From positions 1-13,299 of the forward strand of contig CAAGMP010000291.1 in assembly GCA_900771065.1 (NCBI GenBank): DNA of 13,299 nt, in the 5' to 3' direction. The notes beneath the pieces are model-generated. The model made no database searches. It saw only the letters and a program-made list of their open reading frames with translations, and was not told the origin of the DNA. The DNA is from an uncultured Acinetobacter sp. Lineage in GTDB: Bacteria > Pseudomonadota > Gammaproteobacteria > Pseudomonadales > Moraxellaceae. Positions 1 to 6,233 of this stretch are shown one piece after another. The position numbers and the translations under genes are program-made. Within the stretch, counting starts at the first letter, position 1; each line of letters opens with the position of its first letter.

Positions 1-829
1 CTGCTTGACGTGTTGCATCGTGAAATGCATTGACTGCTTCAAAATTGGCTTTTTCAATAATTTCTTGCAACACTGCTTTTGCTTCTTCTTCGGTATCACG
101 AGCAATAATAAATGCATTCACACCAATTTTAACTTGATGCCCATTGCGTTTAGCTTTTTCACGAATGTCATCTACTTGTGCTTTGATTTCTTCAACTGTA
201 TTACCATTGGTGAAATACCAATCTGAAACACGCGATGCCATATCACGCGCCGCACGTGAACTGCCACCTTGGAAAATTTCAATATGTGGTTTTTGTACTG
301 GTTTTGGCTTTAAAGTATAATCTTTGAAACGATAATATTTACCTTCAAAATTAAACTGATCTTGTGTCCAAATTCCTTTTAAGCAACGAATAAACTCTTC
401 TGAACGGGCATAACGTTCATCGTGAGCGGGCCATTCTTCACCAATTGCTTCAAATTCGCCTTGAAACCAACCACTTACAATATTAACTGCAATACGCCCA
501 TGTGTTAATTGATCAATGGTTGCCAATTGTTTAGCTGCTAAAGCAGGTTTCCACGGTCCTGGTAAAATGGCAGCAATGACTTTTAAACGTTCTGTTGAAG
601 CCAAAATAGCATGACTAAATGCAACAGATTCATGTTGATATTCTGCACCATAACCTGCAGTAAAACGAATTTGTGATAAAGCATAATCGAAGCCATTTTT
701 TTCTGCAGCTTGTGCTAAACGACGATTATAATCAATGCTCCAGTCGGTACGTTGTTCAATGTTACTCACAACCAAACCACCGCTTACATTTGGCACCCAA
801 TAAGCAAAACGAATATTTTGATCAGTCAC
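1..829 (-). CDS. sfnG: FMNH2-dependent dimethyl sulfone monooxygenase SfnG (partial, 3' end outside window)
   Basis: This is a luciferase-like (LLM) flavin monooxygenase. The family converts dimethyl sulfone to methanesulfinate plus formaldehyde, using FMNH2 from a separate reductase, so that the sulfur can be assimilated when sulfate is scarce. The frame is open for 276 codons from a GTG start at 829 to the left edge. SfnG proteins run to about 360 residues, so roughly the last 85-90 are missing because of the window, not a mutation. The N-terminus reads TDQNIRFAYWVPNVSGGLVV, followed by TAGYGAEYQHESVAFSH near residues 57-73, LPGPWKPALAAKQLATIDQL near 89-108, NIVSGWFQGEF near 116-126 and FQGGSSRAARDM near 186-197. 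I recognise this pattern as SfnG rather than SsuD. The GTG start is chosen because AAGGA lies 7 bases upstream, an in-frame stop lies further upstream, and the only nearby ATG is followed at once by a stop. The gene is divergent from guaA. Confidence 0.9.
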   Translation of the reverse strand, partial: MTDQNIRFAYWVPNVSGGLVVSNIEQRTDWSIDYNRRLAQAAEKNGFDYALSQIRFTAGYGAEYQHESVAFSHAILASTERLKVIAAILPGPWKPALAAKQLATIDQLTHGRIAVNIVSGWFQGEFEAIGEEWPAHDERYARSEEFIRCLKGIWTQDQFNFEGKYYRFKDYTLKPKPVQKPHIEIFQGGSSRAARDMASRVSDWYFTNGNTVEEIKAQVDDIREKAKRNGHQVKIGVNAFIIARDTEEEAKAVLQEIIEKANFEAVNAFHDATRQA

Positions 830-864
830 GTTTACATCCTTATTTTTAACTATTTGCTCTTATT

Positions 865-882
865 TAGCGAAAATCATGCCAA
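865..882 (-). promoter_or_regulatory. Sigma-54-type (-24/-12) promoter of sfnG
   Basis: On the minus strand this reads TTGGCATGATTTTCGCTA. The GG (880-879) and GC (868-867) are separated by exactly 10 bases, the diagnostic spacing of RpoN promoters (consensus TGGCACG-N4-TTGCW). Transcription would start near 855, about 26 bases before the GTG. In Pseudomonas the sfn genes are known to be RpoN-dependent and activated by the enhancer-binding protein SfnR, so site and gene agree. The match is imperfect: T for C in the -24 box and TCGC for TTGC in the -12 box. Confidence 0.6.
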
Positions 883-922
883 ATATTTTTTTATTTATTT
901 TCAATTGGTTAAAAAAAATGAA

Positions 923-976
923 GTTGATAAAGCATCAACAATTTGTTGATTTACTGTTGCAAATTCAACAATTTTG
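923..976. promoter_or_regulatory. Array of phased GTTG/CAAC half-sites, probable enhancer-binding region for sfnG
   Basis: Half-sites GTTGAT (923-928), ATCAAC (934-939), GTTGAT (945-950), GTTG (956-959) and CAAC (966-969) begin at intervals of 11, 11, 11 and 10 bases. The middle pair forms a perfect 17-base palindrome, ATCAACAATTTGTTGAT (934-950). A second dyad, TGTTG-N6-CAACA, covers 955-970. TCAACAATTT is also directly repeated at 935 and 965. The array lies about 70-120 bases upstream of the predicted sfnG start site, the usual place for NtrC-type activators. Which protein binds is inference. Confidence 0.5.
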
Positions 977-1060
977 ATTTGGTTTAAAAATGTTTTATGA
1001 CAAAAATATTTGTTTGTATGGGTAAAGCCGTTTGAATCATGTGCGTAATTGATCGAATAA

Positions 1061-1069
1061 TGCTAGAAT
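1061..1069 (+). promoter_or_regulatory. Extended -10 promoter of guaA
   Basis: TGCTAGAAT matches the TGnTATAAT extended -10 element with one mismatch. No convincing -35 box lies 16-18 bases upstream, as is normal for extended -10 promoters. It would give a leader of about 33 bases before the guaA ATG. Confidence 0.45.
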
Positions 1070-1108
1070 ATTGCGCTTCTATCCGTTTGCCATTCATAGT
1101 TGTTCGTC

Positions 1109-2677
1109 ATGACTACCAATACTCAAATTACTGAAGATCGTATCCTCATTTTGGATTTCGGCTCTCAATATAGCCAGCTCATTGCACGTCGCGTTCGTGA
1201 AGCAGGTGTATATTCTGAAATGTATGCTTTTGATATGTCAGAAGAAGACATTCGTGCATTTAATCCAAATGGAATTATCCTTTCAGGTGGTCCTGAAAGT
1301 GTACACGAAGAAGGTAGCCCACGCGCACCGCAAATCGTTTTTGAATTGGGCGTGCCTGTTTTGGGTATTTGTTATGGTTTACAAACCATGTCTGCGCAAC
1401 TTGGTGGAAAAGTTGAAGCAGGTACGGTACACGAATTTGGTTATGCAGAAGTCAATATTCAAGTTCGTGATGCTTTGATTGGCGACCTTGAAGACAACAA
1501 AGATCAATTAAAAGTCTGGATGAGTCATGGCGATAAAGTCACTGCCATTCCTGAAGGTTTCCAAATTACAGCAAGCACACCAAGCTGCCCTGTTGCAATG
1601 GTTTCGGATGAAACTCGTCGTTTTTATGGAATTCAGTTCCATCCTGAAGTGACACATACTGCCAAAGGGAAAGAATTACTCGATAATTTTGTACACAAAA
1701 TTTGTGGCTGTCGTGCATTGTGGAACTCTGAAAACATTATTGATTTACGTGTTCAACAATTACGTGAACAAATTGGCGATCAAAAAGTGCTATTAGGTCT
1801 TTCGGGTGGTGTCGATTCATCTGTTGTGGCTGCACTTTTACACCGTGCAATTGGCGACCAATTGACTTGCGTATTTGTAGATAATGGTTTACTTCGTTTA
1901 AACGAAGGCGATCAAGTTATGGATATGTTCGCGAAAAACATGGGTATCCGTGTGATTCGTGCTGATGCTGAAGAGCGTTTCTTAACTGCACTTGCAGGCG
2001 AAGTTGATCCTGAGAAAAAACGTAAAATCATTGGCCGTGAATTCATTGAAGTTTTTGCTGAAGAAGCACGTAAACTCGATGGCGTAAACTTCTTAGCACA
2101 AGGTACAATTTATCCAGACGTAATTGAATCTGCTGCCAGCAAACAAGGTAAAGCGCACGTTATTAAATCACACCATAACGTAGGTGGTTTACCAGAAGAC
2201 TTAGCGTTTGAATTGGTTGAACCAATCCGTGATTTATTTAAAGATGAAGTTCGCCGTTTAGGTACAACTTTAGGGCTTCCTTACGAAATGCTTTACCGCC
2301 ACCCATTCCCAGGTCCAGGTTTAGGTGTTCGTATTTTAGGTGAAGTGAAAAAAGAATATGCTGACATTTTGCGTTTAGCAGATGATATTTTCATGCAAGA
2401 ATTACGTGCAAGCGGTTGGTATGATAAAACAGCACAAGCCTTTGCCGTATTCCAACCTGTTAAATCGGTGGGTGTTGTCGGTGATGGTCGTCGTTATGCA
2501 TGGGTCATCGCATTACGTGCAGTAGAAACGGTTGACTTTATGACTGCTCGTTTTGCACATTTGCCATACGATTTGGTTGATAAAATTTCTACACGCATTA
2601 TGAATGAAATTGCCGAGGTTTCTCGTGTTGTTTATGACGTATCGTCTAAACCACCTGCAACCATTGAATGGGAATAA
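1109..2677 (+). CDS. guaA: GMP synthase (glutamine-hydrolysing)
   Basis: The enzyme converts XMP to GMP using ATP and glutamine, the last step of de novo guanine nucleotide synthesis, in the cytoplasm. The product is 522 residues, the usual family length. The class I glutamine amidotransferase domain (about 10-200) carries nucleophile C88 in GICYG and H178/E180 in QFHPE. The ATP pyrophosphatase domain begins near 207 with the PP-loop SGGVDSS at 232-238. The C-terminal dimerisation domain follows, with HPFPGPGLGVRILGE and the ending KPPATIEWE. The ATG at 1109 gives the MTTNTQITEDRILILDFGSQ start typical of the group; a TTG three codons upstream is less likely. There is no clear Shine-Dalgarno sequence before the ATG. 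The gene is single, with its own promoter and terminator. No riboswitch is visible in the short leader. Confidence 0.98.
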   Translation: MTTNTQITEDRILILDFGSQYSQLIARRVREAGVYSEMYAFDMSEEDIRAFNPNGIILSGGPESVHEEGSPRAPQIVFELGVPVLGICYGLQTMSAQLGGKVEAGTVHEFGYAEVNIQVRDALIGDLEDNKDQLKVWMSHGDKVTAIPEGFQITASTPSCPVAMVSDETRRFYGIQFHPEVTHTAKGKELLDNFVHKICGCRALWNSENIIDLRVQQLREQIGDQKVLLGLSGGVDSSVVAALLHRAIGDQLTCVFVDNGLLRLNEGDQVMDMFAKNMGIRVIRADAEERFLTALAGEVDPEKKRKIIGREFIEVFAEEARKLDGVNFLAQGTIYPDVIESAASKQGKAHVIKSHHNVGGLPEDLAFELVEPIRDLFKDEVRRLGTTLGLPYEMLYRHPFPGPGLGVRILGEVKKEYADILRLADDIFMQELRASGWYDKTAQAFAVFQPVKSVGVVGDGRRYAWVIALRAVETVDFMTARFAHLPYDLVDKISTRIMNEIAEVSRVVYDVSSKPPATIEWE

Positions 2678-2680
2678 GAT

Positions 2681-2710
2681 AAAAAGGAAGCTTATTTAAG
2701 CTTCCTTTTT
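2681..2710. terminator. Bidirectional rho-independent terminator between guaA and an FKBP gene
   Basis: A perfect 13-base inverted repeat, 2681-2693 against 2698-2710, encloses the loop ATTT. The stem is GGAAGCTT flanked by A5 and T5, so either strand ends in a T run. It starts 4 bases after the guaA stop and ends 4 bases before the convergent FKBP stop, so it should serve both genes. Confidence 0.9.
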
Positions 2711-2714
2711 TCAA

Positions 2715-3404
2715 TTAGGGTTGAACCTTCAGTAATTCAACATCAAAAATTAAAGTACTGTTGGGTTCAATATTACCAGAACCTATTTCGCCATAAGCTA
2801 AATTTGCTGGAATAAAAAAGCGATATTTTGCGCCTTCATTCATTAAAGCCAAACCTTCTTTCCAACCATCAATCACTTGATTCAATTTAAAATCAATAGG
2901 TTGCTGACGTGCAATTGAACTATCAAAAACCGTTCCATCAAGTAAACGACCTTCATAATTCACTTTGACCGTTGAAGATGCCTTTGGTTTTTTTCCTGTT
3001 CCTTTTTGCAAAACTTGGTACTGTAAACCTGATTTTGTAACCACAACACCCGATTTTTTTGCATTTTGTTGTAAAAATTGCTGTCCAGCTTGCTTATTTT
3101 TTTCTAATTGCGCTAAATAATCAGTATATTCTTGCTCTTCAGATTTTTGTTTAAATTCAGAAATCACTTTGAGCATTTCATCATTAGATAATGCGGCTTT
3201 TTCATCTAGCAATGATGCTTTCAAACCATCAATAAAAGAAGGTACATCAACTTGTTGTAACAACTCAATATTGCTACGCCCCATAATATAGCCAAAGCTA
3301 TACCCCACTTGGTCTTCAAAACGACTTGCATTGTTTACGCTTGCTGCTGTTGAAAATGTCGCAGCAGACAAAGTTAAACAACCTAAAAATAATCTATATT
3401 TCAT
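2715..3404 (-). CDS. Periplasmic FKBP-type peptidyl-prolyl cis-trans isomerase (FkpA/Mip-like), downstream paralog
   Basis: The product (229 residues) should isomerise proline peptide bonds in exported proteins. Residues 1-21 are a signal peptide (MKYRLFLGCLTLSAATFSTAA) with hydrophobic core and small residues before the likely cut. Residues about 28-120 are the helical FKBP_N dimerisation region, rich in Q, K and E. Residues about 125-228 are the FKBP catalytic domain with family pocket residues Y150, F160, D161, V177-I178, W181 and Y204, and the ending STLIFDVELL. It aligns without gaps to the upstream paralog through residue 206; by hand, about 50 of the 83 residues from 124 to 206 are identical. 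The ribosome binding site is weak (GAGA). A terminator sits between the two genes, so expression may depend on read-through. I do not assign fkpA or fklB because both paralogs fit equally. Confidence 0.9.
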   Translation of the reverse strand: MKYRLFLGCLTLSAATFSTAASVNNASRFEDQVGYSFGYIMGRSNIELLQQVDVPSFIDGLKASLLDEKAALSNDEMLKVISEFKQKSEEQEYTDYLAQLEKNKQAGQQFLQQNAKKSGVVVTKSGLQYQVLQKGTGKKPKASSTVKVNYEGRLLDGTVFDSSIARQQPIDFKLNQVIDGWKEGLALMNEGAKYRFFIPANLAYGEIGSGNIEPNSTLIFDVELLKVQP

Positions 3405-3413
3405 TGTATTATC

Positions 3414-3444
3414 TCAAAAAATGAGAGAGCTTTTTTGCTCTCTC
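3414..3444 (-). terminator. Rho-independent terminator between the two FKBP genes
   Basis: GAGAGAGC (3423-3430) pairs perfectly with GCTCTCTC (3437-3444) around a loop of six T. On the minus strand the stem is followed by ATTTTTTGAG, giving the T run. It lies in the 51-base gap after the upstream FKBP gene and before the start of the downstream one. Confidence 0.85.
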
Positions 3445-3455
3445 TTTTGAATTCA

Positions 3456-4145
3456 TTATTTTGCTTCTAATAATTCAACATCAAAAATTAATGTGCTATT
3501 TGGCGGAATTGTACCTGGAATACCTTGCTCACCGTAAGCCAATTTTGCAGGAATATATAAGGTCGCTTTGCCACCTGGTTTCATTAATTGTAAGCCTTCA
3601 GTCCAACCTGGAATGACTTGACCCAATGGAAATTCAATTGGTTCGCCACGTTCTACTGAGCTGTCAAACACCGTACCATCAACTAATTTACCAGTATAAT
3701 GTACTTTTACTGTTGAACTTGCAGTAGGTGCAGCGCCTGTACCTTCTTTAGTAATTTTATACTGTAAACCCGATGCAGTAGTTTTCACACCTTGTTTTTT
3801 TGCATTTTCAGTTAAAAAAGCGTCTGCAGTTTTTTCTTTTTCTAACTGTTTTTGTTGCAATTCTTTTTGGAATTGTTCAAATGCTTGTTGTAATTCTTCT
3901 TCAGTGTAAGCAGGTTTGTCTTTGGCGTGCCCTGAACGAATTCCAACAATAAAACTTTCTAAATCTAAATCTTCTGAAGTTTGGCTAGCAACTTCATAAC
4001 CTAATGCATAACTAATTTTTTCAGCAGCAGATGCATTTGCATTCACTGTTGTTGCAGAAGCAGGATTTTGCGTTGCATAGTACACTGGCGCGAGTGCAAC
4101 ACCACCTAAAATAATCGCAACAGCAATGGGAAGAGCTTTACTCAT
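3456..4145 (-). CDS. Exported FKBP-type peptidyl-prolyl cis-trans isomerase, upstream paralog
   Basis: The product is 229 residues. An N-terminal hydrophobic segment (about 4-24, SKALPIAVAIILGGVALAPV) is either a signal peptide cut after an Ala in NPASA or an inner-membrane anchor. It is followed by an Ala/Thr/Asn linker, a helical FKBP_N domain (about 42-120, including a QKELQQKQLEKEK stretch) and the FKBP domain (about 125-228). Pocket residues Y150, F160, D161, V177-I178, W181 and Y204 are all present, and the loop IPGTIPPNSTLIFDVELL is canonical, so it should be an active folding catalyst. ATG at 4145 is preferred to TTG at 4157 because GGA lies 8-9 bases upstream of the ATG. It precedes its paralog by 51 bases with a terminator between them. 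The upstream region carries an extended -10 element and an inverted-repeat array. Confidence 0.92.
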   Translation of the reverse strand: MSKALPIAVAIILGGVALAPVYYATQNPASATTVNANASAAEKISYALGYEVASQTSEDLDLESFIVGIRSGHAKDKPAYTEEELQQAFEQFQKELQQKQLEKEKTADAFLTENAKKQGVKTTASGLQYKITKEGTGAAPTASSTVKVHYTGKLVDGTVFDSSVERGEPIEFPLGQVIPGWTEGLQLMKPGGKATLYIPAKLAYGEQGIPGTIPPNSTLIFDVELLEAK

Positions 4146-4181
4146 ACGTTTTTCCAAATATTTTGTTCAAAGGTGGCTTCA

Positions 4182-4190
4182 ATTTTAGCA
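4182..4190 (-). promoter_or_regulatory. Extended -10 promoter of the upstream FKBP gene
   Basis: The minus strand reads TGCTAAAAT, one mismatch from TGnTATAAT, and would start transcription about 30 bases before the ATG at 4145. A 5-base dyad, GTTGC-AA-GCAAC (4197-4208), lies immediately upstream. The -35 region is poor. Confidence 0.4.
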
Positions 4191-4270
4191 GACTTTGTTG
4201 CAAGCAACGCCTTGAAAACAGATGTTAATTATTGATGTTCACTATATTCTGATCGAATTAGATATTCCAT

Positions 4271-4333
4271 AACAGACTGTATAGTTCAAACCTTTTTTAT
4301 ACAATAAACAGTCTGTTAAGAATTGAACAGTCT
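4271..4333. repeat. Triple ACAGTCT element with a 10-base inverted repeat
   Basis: AACAGACTGT (4271-4280) and ACAGTCTGTT (4308-4317) are perfect inverted repeats 27 bases apart. An inner pair, GTATA/TATAC (4279-4283, 4298-4302), and a third copy AACAGTCT (4326-4333) in the same orientation as the second add to it. On the minus strand a -10-like TATAAA (4301-4296) lies between the first two arms. It sits in the roughly 200-base gap between the ahr stop and the FKBP start. It could be a repressor operator, an RNA hairpin, or the ahr 3' end. There is no T run after the stem, so a normal terminator is unlikely. Confidence 0.5.
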
Positions 4334-4354
4334 TAAAAGAAAAATTTATTTCTC

Positions 4355-5377
4355 TTAATCAAAATCTGATTTTAATACAATACGATAACGTACATCACCT
4401 TGATGTAAGCGTTCAATCGCTTGGTTAATTTGTGACATTGGATACAATTCAATTTGTGGTGCAATTTTTTTGCGTGCTGCAAATTTTAATAACTCACGTA
4501 ATGCTGCGGGCGAACCTGTTGCTGAACCTGTCACTGATTTTGAACCGCCCAATAAACTGCCTGTAGCGATTTGCAACGGCTCTAACACCACACCCAACAT
4601 ATGCAAAGTGCCATTTGGCGCTAAAGTCGCTAAATAATCATTCCAATTTAATGGTAAATTTACCGTACTTAAAATTAAATCAAATTTACCTTTTTGGGCT
4701 TGAATTGCAGCTAAATCGCGGCTGTTCACCACTTCATCAGCACCCATTTGTTTTAATTCTTCGGTTTTATCTAAATTGGAGGTAAATGCTGTAATTTGAC
4801 AGCCCCATGCTTTTAATAATTTAATGGCAATGTGACCTAATCCACCAATTCCAATAACCGCAACATGATGAACTGCTTGAATTTTATGTTCTAAAATTGG
4901 ATTAAAAACAGTAATTCCACCACAAAGCAAAGGACCTGCACTTTCAATATCTAAATCTTCAGGTAAAGGAATCACCCATTGCCAACCTGCACGGACTTTG
5001 TCGGCAAAGCCACCTGCATGCCCCACAATGGTGGCAACGCGCTCACCTGCACATTTCACTTGCTGACCCGAAATACACGGATCACAATATTGGCAACTTT
5101 CAGCAGTCCAACCAATACCCACACGTTGCCCTAATTTTAACCCTTTAGCTTCACTGCCTAAACGAACAATCGTGCCAATAATTTCATGTCCTGCCACCAC
5201 AGGATAAACCGAAGAATGCCAATCATTATTAATGACCGATAAATCGGAATGGCATAAACCGCAATATTCAACTTTGACTTCAACTTGATGTGGTTGTAAT
5301 TCACCTGCATCAAATTGATATGGTACTAACTGTTCACCTGCATTTAACGCAGCATATGCTTGAATGATATTGCTCAT
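4355..5377 (-). CDS. ahr: Zinc-dependent NADPH aldehyde reductase / alcohol dehydrogenase, Ahr type
   Basis: This medium-chain dehydrogenase of the cinnamyl-alcohol-dehydrogenase group closely resembles E. coli Ahr (YjgB), which reduces a broad range of aldehydes to alcohols with NADPH. The product is 340 residues, against 339 in E. coli. Catalytic zinc ligands are C42 in CGLCHSD, H64 with E65 in AGHE, and C152 in LLCGGIT. Structural zinc ligands are C95, C98, C101 and C109. The Rossmann motif GIGGLG is at 176-181. The ATG at 5377 is chosen because AAGGA lies 7 bases upstream; a TTG at 5401 would extend the protein by eight residues without family support. It lies 54 bases downstream of an 81-residue unknown gene on the same strand, with a hairpin in the gap. 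Physiological substrate is unknown. Confidence 0.93.
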   Translation of the reverse strand: MSNIIQAYAALNAGEQLVPYQFDAGELQPHQVEVKVEYCGLCHSDLSVINNDWHSSVYPVVAGHEIIGTIVRLGSEAKGLKLGQRVGIGWTAESCQYCDPCISGQQVKCAGERVATIVGHAGGFADKVRAGWQWVIPLPEDLDIESAGPLLCGGITVFNPILEHKIQAVHHVAVIGIGGLGHIAIKLLKAWGCQITAFTSNLDKTEELKQMGADEVVNSRDLAAIQAQKGKFDLILSTVNLPLNWNDYLATLAPNGTLHMLGVVLEPLQIATGSLLGGSKSVTGSATGSPAALRELLKFAARKKIAPQIELYPMSQINQAIERLHQGDVRYRIVLKSDFD

Positions 5378-5393
5378 CCTATTTTCCTTTAGC

Positions 5394-5427
5394 ACATTCA
5401 AAAGTTTTATTGTTACACTTTGAATGT
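5394..5427 (-). other. Hairpin just upstream of the ahr ribosome binding site
   Basis: ACATTCAAA (5394-5402) and TTTGAATGT (5419-5427) are a perfect 9-base inverted repeat with a 16-base loop. On the minus strand it begins 4 bases after the end of the preceding gene's stop codon and ends just before GCTAAAGGA of ahr. There is no T run, so it is not a standard terminator. A role in RNA stability or in shielding the binding site is possible. Confidence 0.4.
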
Positions 5428-5431
5428 AAAA

Positions 5432-5677
5432 CTAAAGTGAAAAAGCTGTCCACTGATCTTTACAATTATCCCAATACAACAATTGTGCTTGTTGTAAATC
5501 TTCAAAATTAATCCAACAATCTTTTCCAACTTTATCGGCATAACCTGTGCTAATTAGCACAGCTTGGTCTGAAATTTCCATAATCCAACCTTGATAACTT
5601 TGTCCTTTTACAATAATTTTTTGTTGATTGCCCGATTCTGCAAATTCAACTAAACGATTAATTAAGACTTCTGACAT
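5432..5677 (-). CDS. Small protein of unknown function (81 residues) in the mutY gene set
   Basis: I do not recognise this protein. It is 81 residues, acidic to neutral, with no signal peptide or membrane segment. A helical start (MSEVLINRLVEFAESG) is followed by alternating hydrophobic segments (QKIIVKG, YQGWIMEIS, QAVLISTGYAD, DCWINFEDL, QLLYWDN) that would suit a small beta-barrel of the SH3/LSm kind; that is inference from pattern only. It has two cysteines (54 and 72) and several tryptophans. The start is well supported by AGGA 7 bases upstream. It begins 15 bases after the stop of the M23 lipoprotein gene, so it is probably co-transcribed with it and mutY. Confidence 0.75.
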   Translation of the reverse strand: MSEVLINRLVEFAESGNQQKIIVKGQSYQGWIMEISDQAVLISTGYADKVGKDCWINFEDLQQAQLLYWDNCKDQWTAFSL

Positions 5678-5692
5678 ACTATTTTCCTAAAA

Positions 5693-6217
5693 TTAACGTA
5701 AATAAGGATAAGGATTGACTGCTCCACGCCCTTTTCCATTTAAATAAATCCCATAATGCAAATGAGGTTGCGTGTTTTTGGCGTTGCCTGTATTGCCCAC
5801 ATAGCCAATCACTTGTCCTGTTTTAACATAATCTCCAACTTTTAAACCCGATTTATGTTCATCTAAATGTGCATAATAATGCCAACTTGCACTTGGTCCA
5901 CGAATCCAAACGACTTTGCCACCTAAATTGTTATTTTTTAAATCCATCACAAAACCGTCTGTCGTACTCAAAACAGGCGTTCCTCGTCGTGCTAAAATAT
6001 CAATTCCTTCATGGGTACGTGTTGTATCACGCGATACTCCCCACGTATCGTTTAAAGCATGCTTTTCTACACCCTTTACTGGAATGGGCAATTTTTTAGG
6101 TAATTTTTGTTGATTTAAAGTGCTCGGGTCAGTCGAAATAGGTTTGCGTGATGTTGAACATGCAACGAAAAAAATTAAATTGAACAATAGAATAAAAATC
6201 GTGAATTGTTTTAGCAT
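5693..6217 (-). CDS. M23-family metallopeptidase lipoprotein (LytM domain)
   Basis: The product is 174 residues. Residues 1-19 form a lipoprotein signal with a lipobox ending FVAC at C20, so the mature protein should be attached to the periplasmic face of a membrane, probably the outer one. After a Pro/Lys-rich linker, the LytM domain (about 55-174) contains H69-x3-D73 (HEGID), H117 in YYAHLD, and H152-x-H154 (HLH). These are the zinc ligands and catalytic histidine, so it should be an active peptidoglycan endopeptidase rather than a degenerate activator. It follows mutY by 16 bases and precedes the 81-residue gene by 15, forming an apparent operon. The ribosome binding site is weak (GAGA). 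The link between a wall hydrolase and DNA repair is probably only transcriptional. Confidence 0.88.
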   Translation of the reverse strand: MLKQFTIFILLFNLIFFVACSTSRKPISTDPSTLNQQKLPKKLPIPVKGVEKHALNDTWGVSRDTTRTHEGIDILARRGTPVLSTTDGFVMDLKNNNLGGKVVWIRGPSASWHYYAHLDEHKSGLKVGDYVKTGQVIGYVGNTGNAKNTQPHLHYGIYLNGKGRGAVNPYPYLR

Positions 6218-6233
6218 GCAAATCTCGTTTTAT

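Noticed and set aside
5..226. Open plus-strand frame of 73 codons
   Set aside because: It lies antisense inside sfnG, has low-complexity F/C-rich translation and no ribosome binding site.
752..949. Open plus-strand frame of 65 codons crossing the sfnG promoter
   Set aside because: It overlaps the sfnG start and the sigma-54 site on the opposite strand; composition fits AT-rich noncoding DNA.
1100..1108. TTG start giving three extra residues on GuaA
   Set aside because: GuaA of this group begins at the MTTNTQ methionine; no binding site favours the TTG.
5869..6113. Two overlapping plus-strand frames opposite the M23 gene
   Set aside because: The minus-strand frame has lipobox and complete M23 motifs; these are antisense shadows.
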